A stretch of DNA of 24,609 bases from Parvularia atlantis (Eukaryota; Opisthokonta; Rotosphaerida): assembly GCA_943704415.1 (NCBI GenBank), contig CALSCO010000822.1, forward strand, positions 1 through 24,609, in the 5' to 3' direction. Shown piece by piece: positions 1-9,830 of the stretch (the first letter of the stretch is position 1; every line of letters begins with the position of its first letter). Under the pieces are notes generated by a model. It was not told the origin of the DNA. It did not search any database and saw nothing but the letters and a program-made list of their open reading frames with translations. A program made the position numbers and the translations under genes.

Positions 1-123
1 GGGGGGGGGGCGAGGGGCGCACAGCGGTGAGGCGGCGCGGCGCGAGAAAGACGGAAATATGGTGGAATTGGGAGGACGAAGCAGATGCTGTGGGAGCGGT
101 CGTCAGGGGCGACGGCAATGTGT
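1..123. other. 3' flank of first PA14-IPT gene
   Basis: This stretch opens with a run of ten G and is GC-rich and low in complexity. It lies downstream of the minus-strand stop codon at 124-126 and probably holds that gene's 3' UTR. I see no gene, RNA or clear polyadenylation signal in it. Confidence 0.5.
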
Positions 124-3100
124 TCACGGCGACTCGGTCACGGCGAAGCAGTTGACGTAGCAGACCGGGTTGCCCTGGTAGCCGATCAGGCTCGTGTCGA
201 CGAAGTACGTGCCCGCCTCGGACGAGGGCGAAAGCGGGCAGCCAAAGTTGCACGCGCCCGCGGCGAACCAGCCCTGTGTCGTGCAGCAGTAGTCGTCGGA
301 GCCGCTGATGACGGCCGAGCCGGTGGTGAGCACGCCGGTGTCGGTCTGCGCGCCGCGGTGCGCGTCAGCACTTGTGCATCCGTTTAGAGCGCCACCCTGC
401 GCGGACGCACCCGGATCCAGCAGTCGCGCGCGCCCGACAGCGCGCTCGCGGTGCCCGCGCCGCCCGCGAACGGCGCCTGGTTGTCGGAGATGTACTTGTT
501 CTGCGACGTGGTGATAGTCATCTGCTCGTTGACGGTCGGGTAGACGGCGTAGCAGTCGCTCAGGCACGGCTCAAACGCGCCGCCGAGCAGGATGCAGTCG
601 CCCGACGAGAGTGCGCCGGCGCAGACCGTGCGCACGCACTCGGTGCCGTCGCTCAGGCCGATCTTGGCGCAGCAGTACGTGCCGCTCGAGGTCGTGGCGG
701 TGTAGCCCGCCGCGGTGTCGTCCGCCTCGGTCAGCGCCAGGCAGTCCTTGACGAGCGGCGACGCAGCCGTGCCCGGGACGGCGCCCGTGAGCTGGGGGCC
801 CGTGAACACAATGTAGTTGAACGCGCCTGCGCGCGGGCGGTCAGCGACGCCGACCGCGCGAGCGCACCACACGGCGACGCGCACCCACGGCGGTGAACGT
901 CGGCGGCGTGACCGCGCATGACAAGTACGGGACGGACTGGTACACGAGCGTGGCCGTGACGGCGACGGTGCCGTAGATGCCCTCGGGCAGGGTGCACGTC
1001 GCTGTGCTGTCGGAGACGCGCGTGGCCGGGCTCGTGAGCTCCACGGCCGGGACCGACACGCCGGTGAAGACGCAGGTGATGGTCGCGCCGGCGTAGAACG
1101 TCGCGCCCGTGATCGTCACGACCTCGCCGTACCGGATCGTGCTCGGCGAGACCGCTGAGACTGTGACGCACGGCGGGTCGCAGGAGCGGAACGCGTTCGC
1201 CTGGACGTCGGCAATGCTGTAGTCGCCCGTGGTCACGAACGCAGCCGCGTTGGCGTTGCAGTTGAGATTGTTGTTCTGGAAGTTGCCCGTGTCGAGGTTG
1301 AGGGCCGACGGCTGCCAGCGCAGCCGAATGGAGCCGTTGGCCGCGATCGTCTTGGTGTACACCAGCCGCAGCTTGTAGCCGCTGGTCGACGTCGTGTGCA
1401 CGAGCGGCACCGGCGAGCTGGTCGCGGTCTGTGAGCGGGCGCCGCACGCCATCAGCGCACCGTGCGCGAGCGGGCTGCGTCGGATCTTAACGCACAGCCA
1501 CACTGGCGCCACTGGTGCCGGTCAGGATCTGCACGTCGTCCAGGTAGAGGACGAAGCTGCCACCCGACACAGCCACGTAGAGGCGGTACATGTTGCTGAG
1601 GAGCACGTTGTTCGGCAAGGCGCCGCTTGTGCCGACGGCCGTGCTCGTCTTGAGGTAGCCCTCATAATTGAGCTTCTGGCTGCGTGCGCCCGACCGTGCG
1701 CGCCGATCATCAGCCCTTTGCGCGCCTGCAGAGGCACACGCACCCGGGTGTGATCGTCACGACCTCGTTGATGGCTCCGCTAGTGATGTAGCGGCTGCCC
1801 TGGTACTCGTCCTGTGGGGCGTTTGTGCGGCTCAGTCGCCGCGTTGAGCCGCCTGCGTCTGCCGCGCGCGCACCGACGCGCCAAACGAGTCCACGCGCAG
1901 CTGGTTCTCGCGCACGACCGCGCACGTATTGGTCACGTCGGTCTGGCCGATCGCGTAGATCGTGCCGGTGGGCGCGCAGGGCTGCGTGCGCGCGAGCATA
2001 CATGCGATCAGCAAGCAACGGCGGGTGCGCGGGGTGCGCGCGTACCGAGAAGGCGCTGTCGGGGATCTTTGTGTTGGCCGCGATGAGGTTCGCGGCACCG
2101 CCCTGCGTGCTCGAGGCGGACCAGCTGCGTGCGCCAGCGCAGTCAGCGCTGCCACTCTGCAGGGGCGCACGCGGCCACGCACTAGAGCGACAGGCCCGAC
2201 GAGCCGGCGTTCTGGTAGTGGCGGATCTGTGTGGCGCGGTGTGCGCGCGAGTGAGCCACAGCCGCGGCAGGCGAGGCACGGCGCACCAACACGGCATACT
2301 TCTGGCGGCTGACGAGCAGGATGCTGCGTGTGCCGCTCGACGAAGTGCAGCCCGGAGGCCAGGCCATCGTCTGAGGGCGTGCGATGGCGGTGTGAGCCGC
2401 GCGTCCGCGAGCATGCACCCGCGCTGCAGCGCACCGAGCCAAACGGGCTCTGCGCGCTGCTCTGGTGCGCGACCAGCTGGCCGTCGACCCACATCGTCAT
2501 GCCTGCGGGGAAAAATCCCCCCCGCGGTCAGCATCTGTGCGAGCACGGCGGCGAGGCCCGCGCACCGTCATCGGCCGAGACGGCGAAGGTGTAGTAGCCG
2601 GTCTGAGTCACGGAGATCGAGCCGGTCATGACCACGCCCCAGCTGCGTCGCGGCGCGCGCGTCCATGGCAAATGTGAGCACGCCGGCGCGCACAAGTCCC
2701 CCACCCGCACGCACTAGAGATAGGGGTTGAAGATGCCGTTGCCGCTCAAGGGGCGGCTGGGCGGGATGTTGCAGACGCCACCGATGAACGTGAAAGGGCC
2801 GTTGCAGCTGGTCGGGTACGAGCCGCACGTGCAGGCGGCATCCTTGTTGTTGATCGGACCGGTCGGGACGGCCTCGACGCGCGTCCAGTTGACAGCCTGG
2901 CTCGGGTCGACGACGACGGGCGCGGTGCTGAGCAGGGGCATGTTGAGGTGTGTGCCTTGCAGGCCGCCGGTCAGAGACGAGGTGGGATTGCGCGCGACGT
3001 AGACGGCGCTCAGGCCCTGCGCGTTGGGATCGTGCGGGCACGCCGTGACGGCGCGCGCGGCCGGCGCGAAGGCGGCGGCGGCGACGGCGGCGAGCAGCGC

Positions 3101-3127
3101 AAGGGCGGTCGCGGCCGGGCGGGTCAT
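124..3127 (-). CDS. Secreted PA14-IPT-Cys multidomain protein, copy A
   Basis: Twelve exons are read on the minus strand: 3127-2715, 2642-2566, 2502-2435, 2370-2287, 2226-2183, 2124-2046, 1981-1874, 1811-1744, 1679-1496, 1428-885, 826-411, 345-124, giving about 768 residues. An N-terminal signal peptide (alanine/leucine-rich, about residues 1-26) is followed by two PA14-like units. The first shows TGYYTFAVSADDG then MTMWVDGQLV; the second shows LLSNMYRLYV, LDDVQI and LRWQPS. An IPT/TIG domain (about 463-545, with VSPSTIRYGEVVTITG) comes next, then two copies of a Cys-rich module (about 572-645 and 688-768), each with a CC pair and paired Cx3-4C motifs. There is no membrane anchor at the C terminus, so it is probably secreted. 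PA14 and IPT domains commonly bind carbohydrate or other proteins, so an extracellular matrix, adhesion or carbohydrate-binding role is inferred. The ligand is unknown. It lies in tandem with its paralogue at 3994-7310. Confidence 0.85.
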
Positions 3128-3562
3128 GGCGCGGTCGGCGTCCGGGGGCTGAAACGGCGGCGCGACGTGTCAGCAACGACTTGTTTCAAGCGCAGGTCGC
3201 GGCGGCGGCGGCCAGCGAGCGCGGGGCAGAGGCGGGGAGGAGGAGCAGCGGGGTGAGGCGGGGAGTGAAAGAAACGTGAGAAGGAGGAGGGAAGTGGCGC
3301 ACAAGCGGCCGGGGGTGCAGAGGCGCGCGCAGACGGCGCGAGAGGCCAAGACGCATGAGGCGAGAGACGCCGCACAGCCCTCAGGCGCTCGAGGGCCGCG
3401 CCGACCACGCTCGCGGCGCACGGCCCTGAGCGGTCGGCAATTTCGCACGCCGGCAGCCGCTTGCCAGTCGGCGTCGCGGCCTGTGTCTGCCGCGGCGCTC
3501 TCCCAAAGAGCAGTGAGAGAAGAAGGCCCCAGGCGCGCACGGTTCGTGCACGGTTCGCGCGC

Positions 3563-3612
<50 letters not shown>

Positions 3613-3993
3613 TATTGCGCACACGCCATTCGCCGGTTCGCGCACGAACAGGGCGCTGAAATTTGTCAATGGCGAATCCTTGGAACGCGGCCGAAACGCA
3701 GCCACCGCGCCTCGTTTCAGCATTGCCCCACCACGCCACCCACCCAGCAGGCATAGAACCCCCCAGCAGGTGCCGGCGGTGGCCGGGCGGCGCGCACGGC
3801 ACATTTGGGCTGCCGTCAGGCTACAGATCGTCTGTTGCTCTTTGACAAGCACACGCCGCCCGCACGTGTAGCACGCTGTCTCACTGCCGGAAGCGGCAGG
3901 ACGAAACACCGTCGTCATTTTCGCTTCAACTGAGTGTAGCCAGACAAAGTACGCAGGCGCCTCCCCCTCACACACGCTCCTGCGCGCTCGCGC
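3128..3993. promoter_or_regulatory. Intergenic region upstream of PA14-IPT copy A
   Basis: This 866-bp gap lies between the start of copy A (3127, minus) and the stop of copy B (3994, minus). It should hold the promoter and 5' UTR of copy A and the 3' UTR of copy B. It contains a GA/CT dinucleotide tract (3565-3609). The part at about 3610-3960 is less GC-rich than the coding DNA. Open frames that cross it are low-complexity and I find no gene or RNA. Confidence 0.5.
3565..3609. repeat. (GA)n microsatellite
   Basis: An uninterrupted GA tract of about 45 nt (CT on the minus strand) lies about 440 bp upstream of the copy A start codon. On the coding strand of copy A it is a polypyrimidine tract. 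Similar tracts occur at 22358-22384 and 24527-24609. Confidence 0.97.
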
Positions 3994-6900
3994 TCACACC
4001 AGCGGCGTGCTCGTGACCGAGTAGCACTGCACGTAGCACACGTCCTGGTCCTCGGGCCCGCTCTGGTCGGCCGGGTCGTACGCAAAGTCGTCCACCACCG
4101 AGAAGAAGACGCCGTCGGGGCAGCCGTAGTTGCATTGGTTGGTCGCCGCGGTCGGGACCCAGCCCTTGTGCACGCAGCAGATATCCCGCGGCGTCTCCTC
4201 GTCCGTCAGGAGCGCGAAGCCCGTCTTGAGCACGAGGTCGGGCGTCTGCAGGGCGGCGCGTGCGGCGCAACGTTCGTGAGCGCAATCGCAGACGGACGCG
4301 CGCACACGCGCGCGACGCGGCACCTCGATGTAGCAGTCGCGCAGCTTCTGCGCGCTGTAGGGGGTGACGGGCGTGGCCGGGCCGATCGTGGTCGGGTACA
4401 GGTTCTGTGACTGGAATTGCAGCTCCGACTCGACGATCGGCGGCGACGGATCGGTGAGGTCAAACAGCGGCTGGCAGTTTGACAGGCACGGCGACATCAG
4501 GCTGTCCTCAAAGAAGATGTAGCCCGGGCTGTTCTTGGGCTGCTGGCAAGCCGCGGTCGAGCACACGAGCTCGCCGCCGTTGTCGTTGGTCACGCCGAGC
4601 TTGCCGCAGCAGTAGTTGATGCTGTCGGCGGTCGACGTCGTGAGGAAGCCCGGCTCAGTGCCCGTGACCGTGTACAGCAGGCAGTTCTTGTTGGCGCTCT
4701 GGAGCGTGCCCTCGGTCGCGTTGGTCAGGAGCGGGCCCGTGTACACAAACATGCCGAGGGGTCCTGTGGCCGCCGCGCTGCGCGTTAGCCCGCGAGCACG
4801 ACACAGCGCCAATGAGTGCGCGCACGCACCCGTCACCGTCACCGACACCGAGCTGCAACCCGTGTAGGTCGCGCCCGTGCGCGTGATGCGCGTGGTCAGG
4901 CTCAGCTCCGCCGGGCCGTAGATGCCCAGGGGCGTGTCGCACAGCAGGAGATTGTCCACGTCCTCGATCGGGCTGGCCGGGCTCGAGACGACCAGATTGT
5001 AGACGAGCGTGCTCTGGAAGATGCACTCGTACGTGGCCGGCTCGGTCAGCAGCAGGTTCTCGGCCGTGATCTGCAGCGGCTCGCCAAACTGCGCCACTGC
5101 AGGGTCCACGCTCGTGACCGTCGCGCACGGCGTCGGCGTCGCGGTCACGGTCGACGTGGCCGACTGCGTGGCCGAGGCCGTGTCCGACTGAGTGAAGCTG
5201 GCCGTGGCCGACTGGGTGTAAGACGCCGTGGCCGACTGGGTGAAGCTCGCCGTCGCGCTCTGCGTGTAGCTCGCCGTGGCAGACGGCGTCGGCGTGGTCG
5301 GTGGGATGGCGCACACCTGGAACGCCGACGACGGCACAACCACGGCGGCCGTGTTGCCAGTCGTGGTGAAGATCGCCGGCTCGGTGTAGCCGCTGACACC
5401 CGGGCACCGCAGGTTGCCCGTGTTGTAGTTGCCCGTGTCAAGCTGACTGTTGGCCGGCTGCCAGCGCAGCGTGACGCGTGCTGCCGCGTTCGACGCCCGC
5501 GTGAACCGCACACGCAGGTGGTAGCCGCTGCCGCTCGTCGTCTGCACCAGCGGCAGCGGCGTAGGCATGTTCAGCGTCAGCGCCTGTGTGTTCGATTGCA
5601 GCGTCAGACAAAGCTCAGCAGTCGTGTGCCGACCGCATACCGTCGAGCCGGCTGTCGCCGTGAAAACCTGCACATCGTCGAGCCAGATGGTGGCCGTGCC
5701 GCCGCGGATGATGAACGAGAGGCGGTACATGTTGCTGAGGAGGATCGAGTTGGGTGAGAGACTGTTCGTGCCCACATTGGCCGCCGTCGTGAGGTAGCCG
5801 GTGTACTCGACATAGGCCGATCTGAACGGAATGTATAAGCGAGGGTGTGGCGGGCCGCACACGGGGGCGCGGGAGGTGCACGCACGCGTCGGCGGGCACA
5901 CCGGTCGACAGAGGCACGTTGGCGTTGACCGAGTTGTCGATCGACGAGACATACTCGCGCTTGATCACCCCATTCTGCACCGGACCAGGCCGCGTGAGCA
6001 CACCCGGATCGCACCACCCACAGCGGTCGCCAGCGCACGCACGTTGGTGCTGTCATAGTACGTGGCAAGGAGCTGCGACGAGAGCGTCGACGTCGCGCAG
6101 TTGATGGTGTCCTGCTGCGGGCGGCACAGGGCCGCGTCGCTGGGCGCGCACGGCTGTGCAGCGCCGAACGCCGGTCAGCCCCAGTGGCTTGCGAGCGCGC
6201 ACACAAATGGCACCGAAAAGACTGCGTCGGGGATGAACTGCAGTGGCAGAACGGTCGTGCCCGAGCCGTCCGACGCACTCTTGGCCTCGTATCTGCGCAC
6301 CGGCGAAGCGCGTGAGCGGCTATCGGCGTGGTGCGAGCGCGGGGGCGTTGAGCGTACTGCAGTACAAGGCCCGACGCGCCCGCCTGGTTGTAGTAGTTGA
6401 TCTGGTGACAGTCGGGCGCGCGCGTGCGCCCGCACGAGTGAGCGCACAGCGCGGGGAAGAAGGGCACCACGCACGAAAACGCAATACATGGTGTTGGCCT
6501 GGAGAAGGATGGCCTTGGTGCCCGTCGACGAGGAGCACTGGGGCGGCCACGGTATCGTCTGCGGGCAGGCGGGCGGCGCGTGTCACTGCAGCAGATGTCT
6601 CCGCAGCCTGGCACCACGCACGCTGCCCGAGCCCGTCTGGTGCGCCACTAGGACGCCGTTGACCCACATCGTCATGCCTGCCAGCGGTTGACGGCTCAAT
6701 CGCGCTCGAACGGCCGGGCTGCGAGGCACGCACCGTCGTCTGACGACTCGTAGAACGTGTAGTAGCCGGTGACCGGGGGCTTGATCGAGCCGGTCATCGT
6801 CAGATACCAGCTGCGCGCGAGTCAGCTGCGTGCGCGTGCGCGAGCGAAGAAAAATTTCCCCCCTGACACGCACTATTGGTACCAGTTGAACGTCGGATCC

Positions 6901-7310
6901 TGCGACTGCACAAAGCCGCGCGGCGTGTTGCACACGCCACTGGCCACCGCGAAGGGGCCGACGCACGGCGTGCCCGGGTAGGTGCTGCACTGGCACGGCT
7001 GCGAGCCGCTCGACGCCACCGTCACGTTGGTCCACGTCACGGCCGACTGCGCCACGCCGGTGACGAGGAACGGCGACGCGGCAAAGTTGGGCCCGTTCAG
7101 GTACACGGCGTTGGCGGCCAAGACCGCGTTCGTGCCCACGGCGGGCTTGAGCTGGCCGGCGTAATAGCCCGTCAGGCCGCTGGCGGTCGGGCTGAACGGG
7201 CAAGCGGTCGGGTCGGCGGCGGCGGGGCGCGCGGCCAGCGGGTGCAGCAGCAGCAGCAGCGGCAGCGCGGCGACCGCGGCGCCGGCGAAGCGGGGACGCG
7301 GTGGGGCCAT
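3994..7310 (-). CDS. Secreted PA14-IPT-Cys multidomain protein, copy B
   Basis: Twelve exons on the minus strand: 7310-6874, 6810-6734, 6677-6622, 6558-6475, 6401-6358, 6292-6214, 6153-6043, 5974-about 5910, 5821-5641, 5583-4830, 4763-4324, 4245-3994, about 860 residues. The donor of exon 8 is uncertain: a GT donor at 5909 or a GC donor near 5897 both keep frame. The order is signal peptide (about 1-32), PA14 unit 1 (GYYTFYESSDDG, MTMWVNGVLV, INYYNQAGASGLVLQ), PA14 unit 2 (LLSNMYRLSFII, LDDVQV, GYHLRVRFT, LRWQPA), a Thr/Ser/Ala linker of six roughly 8-residue repeats (about 474-525), an IPT/TIG domain (about 527-615) and two Cys-rich modules ending at VCYVQC. Exons 2, 4, 5 and 6 have exactly the same lengths as in copy A (77, 84, 44, 79 nt), so the pair is a tandem duplication. 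Probably secreted; ligand unknown. Confidence 0.85.
5140..5290 (-). repeat. 24-bp coding repeat, Ser/Thr/Ala linker of copy B
   Basis: About six imperfect 24-nt units encode the octapeptide SATASYTQ and variants (SATASFTQ, SDTASATQ). They sit between the second PA14 unit and the IPT domain and are absent at the equivalent point of copy A. The composition suggests an extended, possibly O-glycosylated spacer, which is inference. Confidence 0.85.
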
Positions 7311-7742
7311 CGTGCCTGTGGCGGCGGCGTGAGGCGACGCGCGACGCTGGCGAAACGTCGCGTTTCAAAAAAAAAAATAGACGGCGTGATCGGGCGAAGG
7401 CGCAGCGTCAGACATCGCCCCCGCGCGCGCGCGCGCACGCCGGGTGCCAGCGGCGGGCCGCCGTCGCGAGCAAGCGCGCGAGGGCCGTTTGACAAATTTG
7501 TGCGCCCGAAACGTGCCGTGCACTCAGCCCCTCGCTCGCCCCCGTGGCACAACGGACGTCCGCGCGCGCCCGGCGGCAGACGCGCCATGCGGGCGGCGCA
7601 TACGAAAAGGCCCGCGGCGCGGCGCGGCGCGGATCAGCGCGCAGAAGCGGCGCGACGCGCGAACGGGGCGAAGAGGCGGAAAAGTAGGCCTACAGCCACA
7701 AGAAGAAAACGTGCGCACGGAACGAGACTTGCGGAGTGCAGC
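7311..7742. promoter_or_regulatory. Divergent promoter region, PA14-IPT copy B / DPH1
   Basis: This 432-bp gap separates two genes transcribed away from each other (starts at 7310 minus and 7743 plus), so both promoters should lie here. It contains a 15-bp inverted repeat GAAACG-tcg-CGTTTC at 7352-7366, an A-run at 7367-7377 and alternating GC dinucleotides near 7420-7437. I see no gene in it. Confidence 0.55.
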
Positions 7743-9629
7743 ATGCCGGCGCCGCGCCGCTTCGTCGGGCAGCGCGCGGCCTCGGCGCAGGCGGCGCAGG
7801 CGGCGGGCGACGGCGTGGGCGCGATTGAAGAGGCCGTGGCGGTGCCGGCCAGGCCGCGCGCACGGGGCGCGGCACGCGTGGTCAACCAGGTGCCGGACGA
7901 GATCGTGCACGACGCGCAGCTCAACGCGGCGATGGGGCGGGTGCGCGGCGAGAGGCGGCGAACAGCGAAGGCGGTGGCGGAAGCGTGACACGGACGGACG
8001 CGCCCGCGCACACAGCTGCCGCGCAACTACAACTTTGAGCTGCACAAGACGGTGTGGCGCGTGCGCAAGGAGGGCGTGCGGCGCGGTGCGTGCGGGCGGC
8101 GTGCTGCGTGCCCGTTCGTTGTGGCTGACGGAGAGCGCGTGCCGCAGTCGCGCTGCAGCTCCCCGAGGGGCTGCTGATGTACGCCTGCACCATCGCCGAC
8201 ATTCTCGAGCGGTGCGCGGCGCCCCGTGTCGTGCGCCGTCGTGTCGGCGCGCTCACGGCGCGGCAGCTTCTGCGGCGTCGATACGGTCATCCTCGGCGAC
8301 GTCACGTACGGCGCGTGCTGCGTCGACGACTACACGGCCGTGGCCCTCGGCTGCGACTTTCTCGTGCACTACGCGCACAGCTGCCTCAGTGCGCGCCGCT
8401 GTCCCCGTGGCGCACGCACTGACGCGCCGCAGTCCCGATCGAGACCACAGGCGTCAAGACGATGTACGTCTTTGTCGACATCGGCATCGACACGCAGGTG
8501 CGCGTGCGGCGCCGCGCAGCAGCAGCAGCCGCCGCAGCGGCAGCAGACAGCAGACAGCAGACGACGACGCGCCTCGCGCAGCATTTTGCCGACACCGTCC
8601 GGCTCAACTTTGCGCCCGGCGCGCGCCTCGTGCTCGTGTCGACCATCCAGTTTGTGACGGCGCTGCAGGTGCCATGCACGCCACCGCGATCGCACGACTG
8701 ACGCCTGAGCCGCCTGCCCCGCCGCAGAGCGCGCGCGAGCCGCTCGCCGAGATGTTCAGCGTGGCCATCCCGCAGTCGCGCCCGCTCTCGCCCGGCGAGC
8801 TGCTCGGGTGCACGGCGCCGTCGATGGCCAAGCTCGGAGGCGAGCACGATGCGATCGTGTGGGTGTCCTGTTGGCCCGTGCGCGGCGGCCGTCTGACCGC
8901 TGCGGTGTGCAGGTACCTCGCGGACGGGCGGTTCCACCTCGAGGCGATGATGATCGCCAACCCGGACCTGCCGGCGTACCGGTGCGAGGCGCAGGCGCAC
9001 TGCCGGGCCGCGGGCGAAGCTGACGACAGCGGCGGCTGCAGATACGACCCCTACAGCAAGGTGTTTTCGCGCGAGCACTACGACCACGAGGCGATGCGCC
9101 AGATGCGCCGCGACGCGATCGAGCGCGGTGCGGTGTCTCGGTCGCACGCGCGCGCGCTTGTGCAGCTGAGACGGCTCGTGCGGGCAGCGACGCGCGCGCG
9201 CCGCTTCGGCCTGATCATGGGCACGCTCGGACGGCAGGGCAGCCCGCGCGTGCTGCAGGACCTCGAGCGCCGGCTGGCGCAGGCCGGGAAGGAGTACGTG
9301 GTCGTGTTGCTGTCGGAGATCTTCCCGCAGAAGCTGGCGCTGTTTGGGGACGTGGACGCGTACGTGCCCGTCCGCGCCCGGCGCTCGGCTGAGACCCCAC
9401 GGCGCCGCGCAGGTGGATCCAGGTCGCGTGCCCGCGCCTGTCGATCGACTGGGGCTACGCGTTCGAGGCCGCGCCGCTGCTGACGCCGTACGAGGCCGCG
9501 GTGGCGCTGCGCGCGGTCGAGTGGCAGCAACCGTACCCGATGGACTTCTACGCCAAGGACTCGCTCGGGCCGTGGACGCCCAACCACCAGCCTAGCGGGG
9601 GCGGGCGAGTGCGTGACGCAGCACAGTGA
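7743..9629 (+). CDS. DPH1: Diphthamide biosynthesis protein 1
   Basis: DPH1 works with DPH2 as a [4Fe-4S] radical-SAM-type enzyme that transfers the 3-amino-3-carboxypropyl group of SAM to a histidine of elongation factor 2, the first step of diphthamide synthesis in the cytosol. Eleven exons (7743-7940, 8016-8085, 8148-8211, 8267-8388, 8433-8497, 8582-8668, 8728-8858, 8913-8981, 9042-9127, 9188-9359, 9413-9629) give 426 residues, close to the usual 425-445. Conserved blocks read through the joins: [89 protein letters not shown] and [14 protein letters not shown]. The three cluster cysteines expected in the family are present at about C128, C230 and C361. The start is the first in-frame ATG. 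The C terminus stops soon after the [16 protein letters not shown] block, shorter than in animals. It converges with the protease gene at 9831. Confidence 0.95.
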
Positions 9630-9830
9630 AACAGACATGTCCAGGAAGGCTTTTGTATTGGCCCGAGTGCACACAGCAAAGGGGCTTGCGAGGGAGGTCG
9701 GAGACGGACAGTTTCGGCCGCACAAGTGGAGCGGCATCTCGCGAGGTGGAGAGAGAGACAGCAGAACAGGAAGCGAGGGGCTGTGGGGAAGACAGGAGAG
9801 GGGCCCAGGGCCGGACGCTCGGCGGCCCGC
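9630..9830. other. Convergent gap between DPH1 and protease gene
   Basis: This 201-bp spacer holds the facing 3' ends of DPH1 (plus) and the protease gene (minus). It is less GC-rich than the coding regions. No gene or RNA is visible. Confidence 0.5.

Noticed and set aside
7444-9483. A 679-codon plus-strand frame overlapping DPH1
   Set aside because: It passes through several DPH1 introns and reads parts of DPH1 in the wrong frame. The spliced model restores all conserved motifs, so the long frame is a GC-content artefact with real exons embedded.
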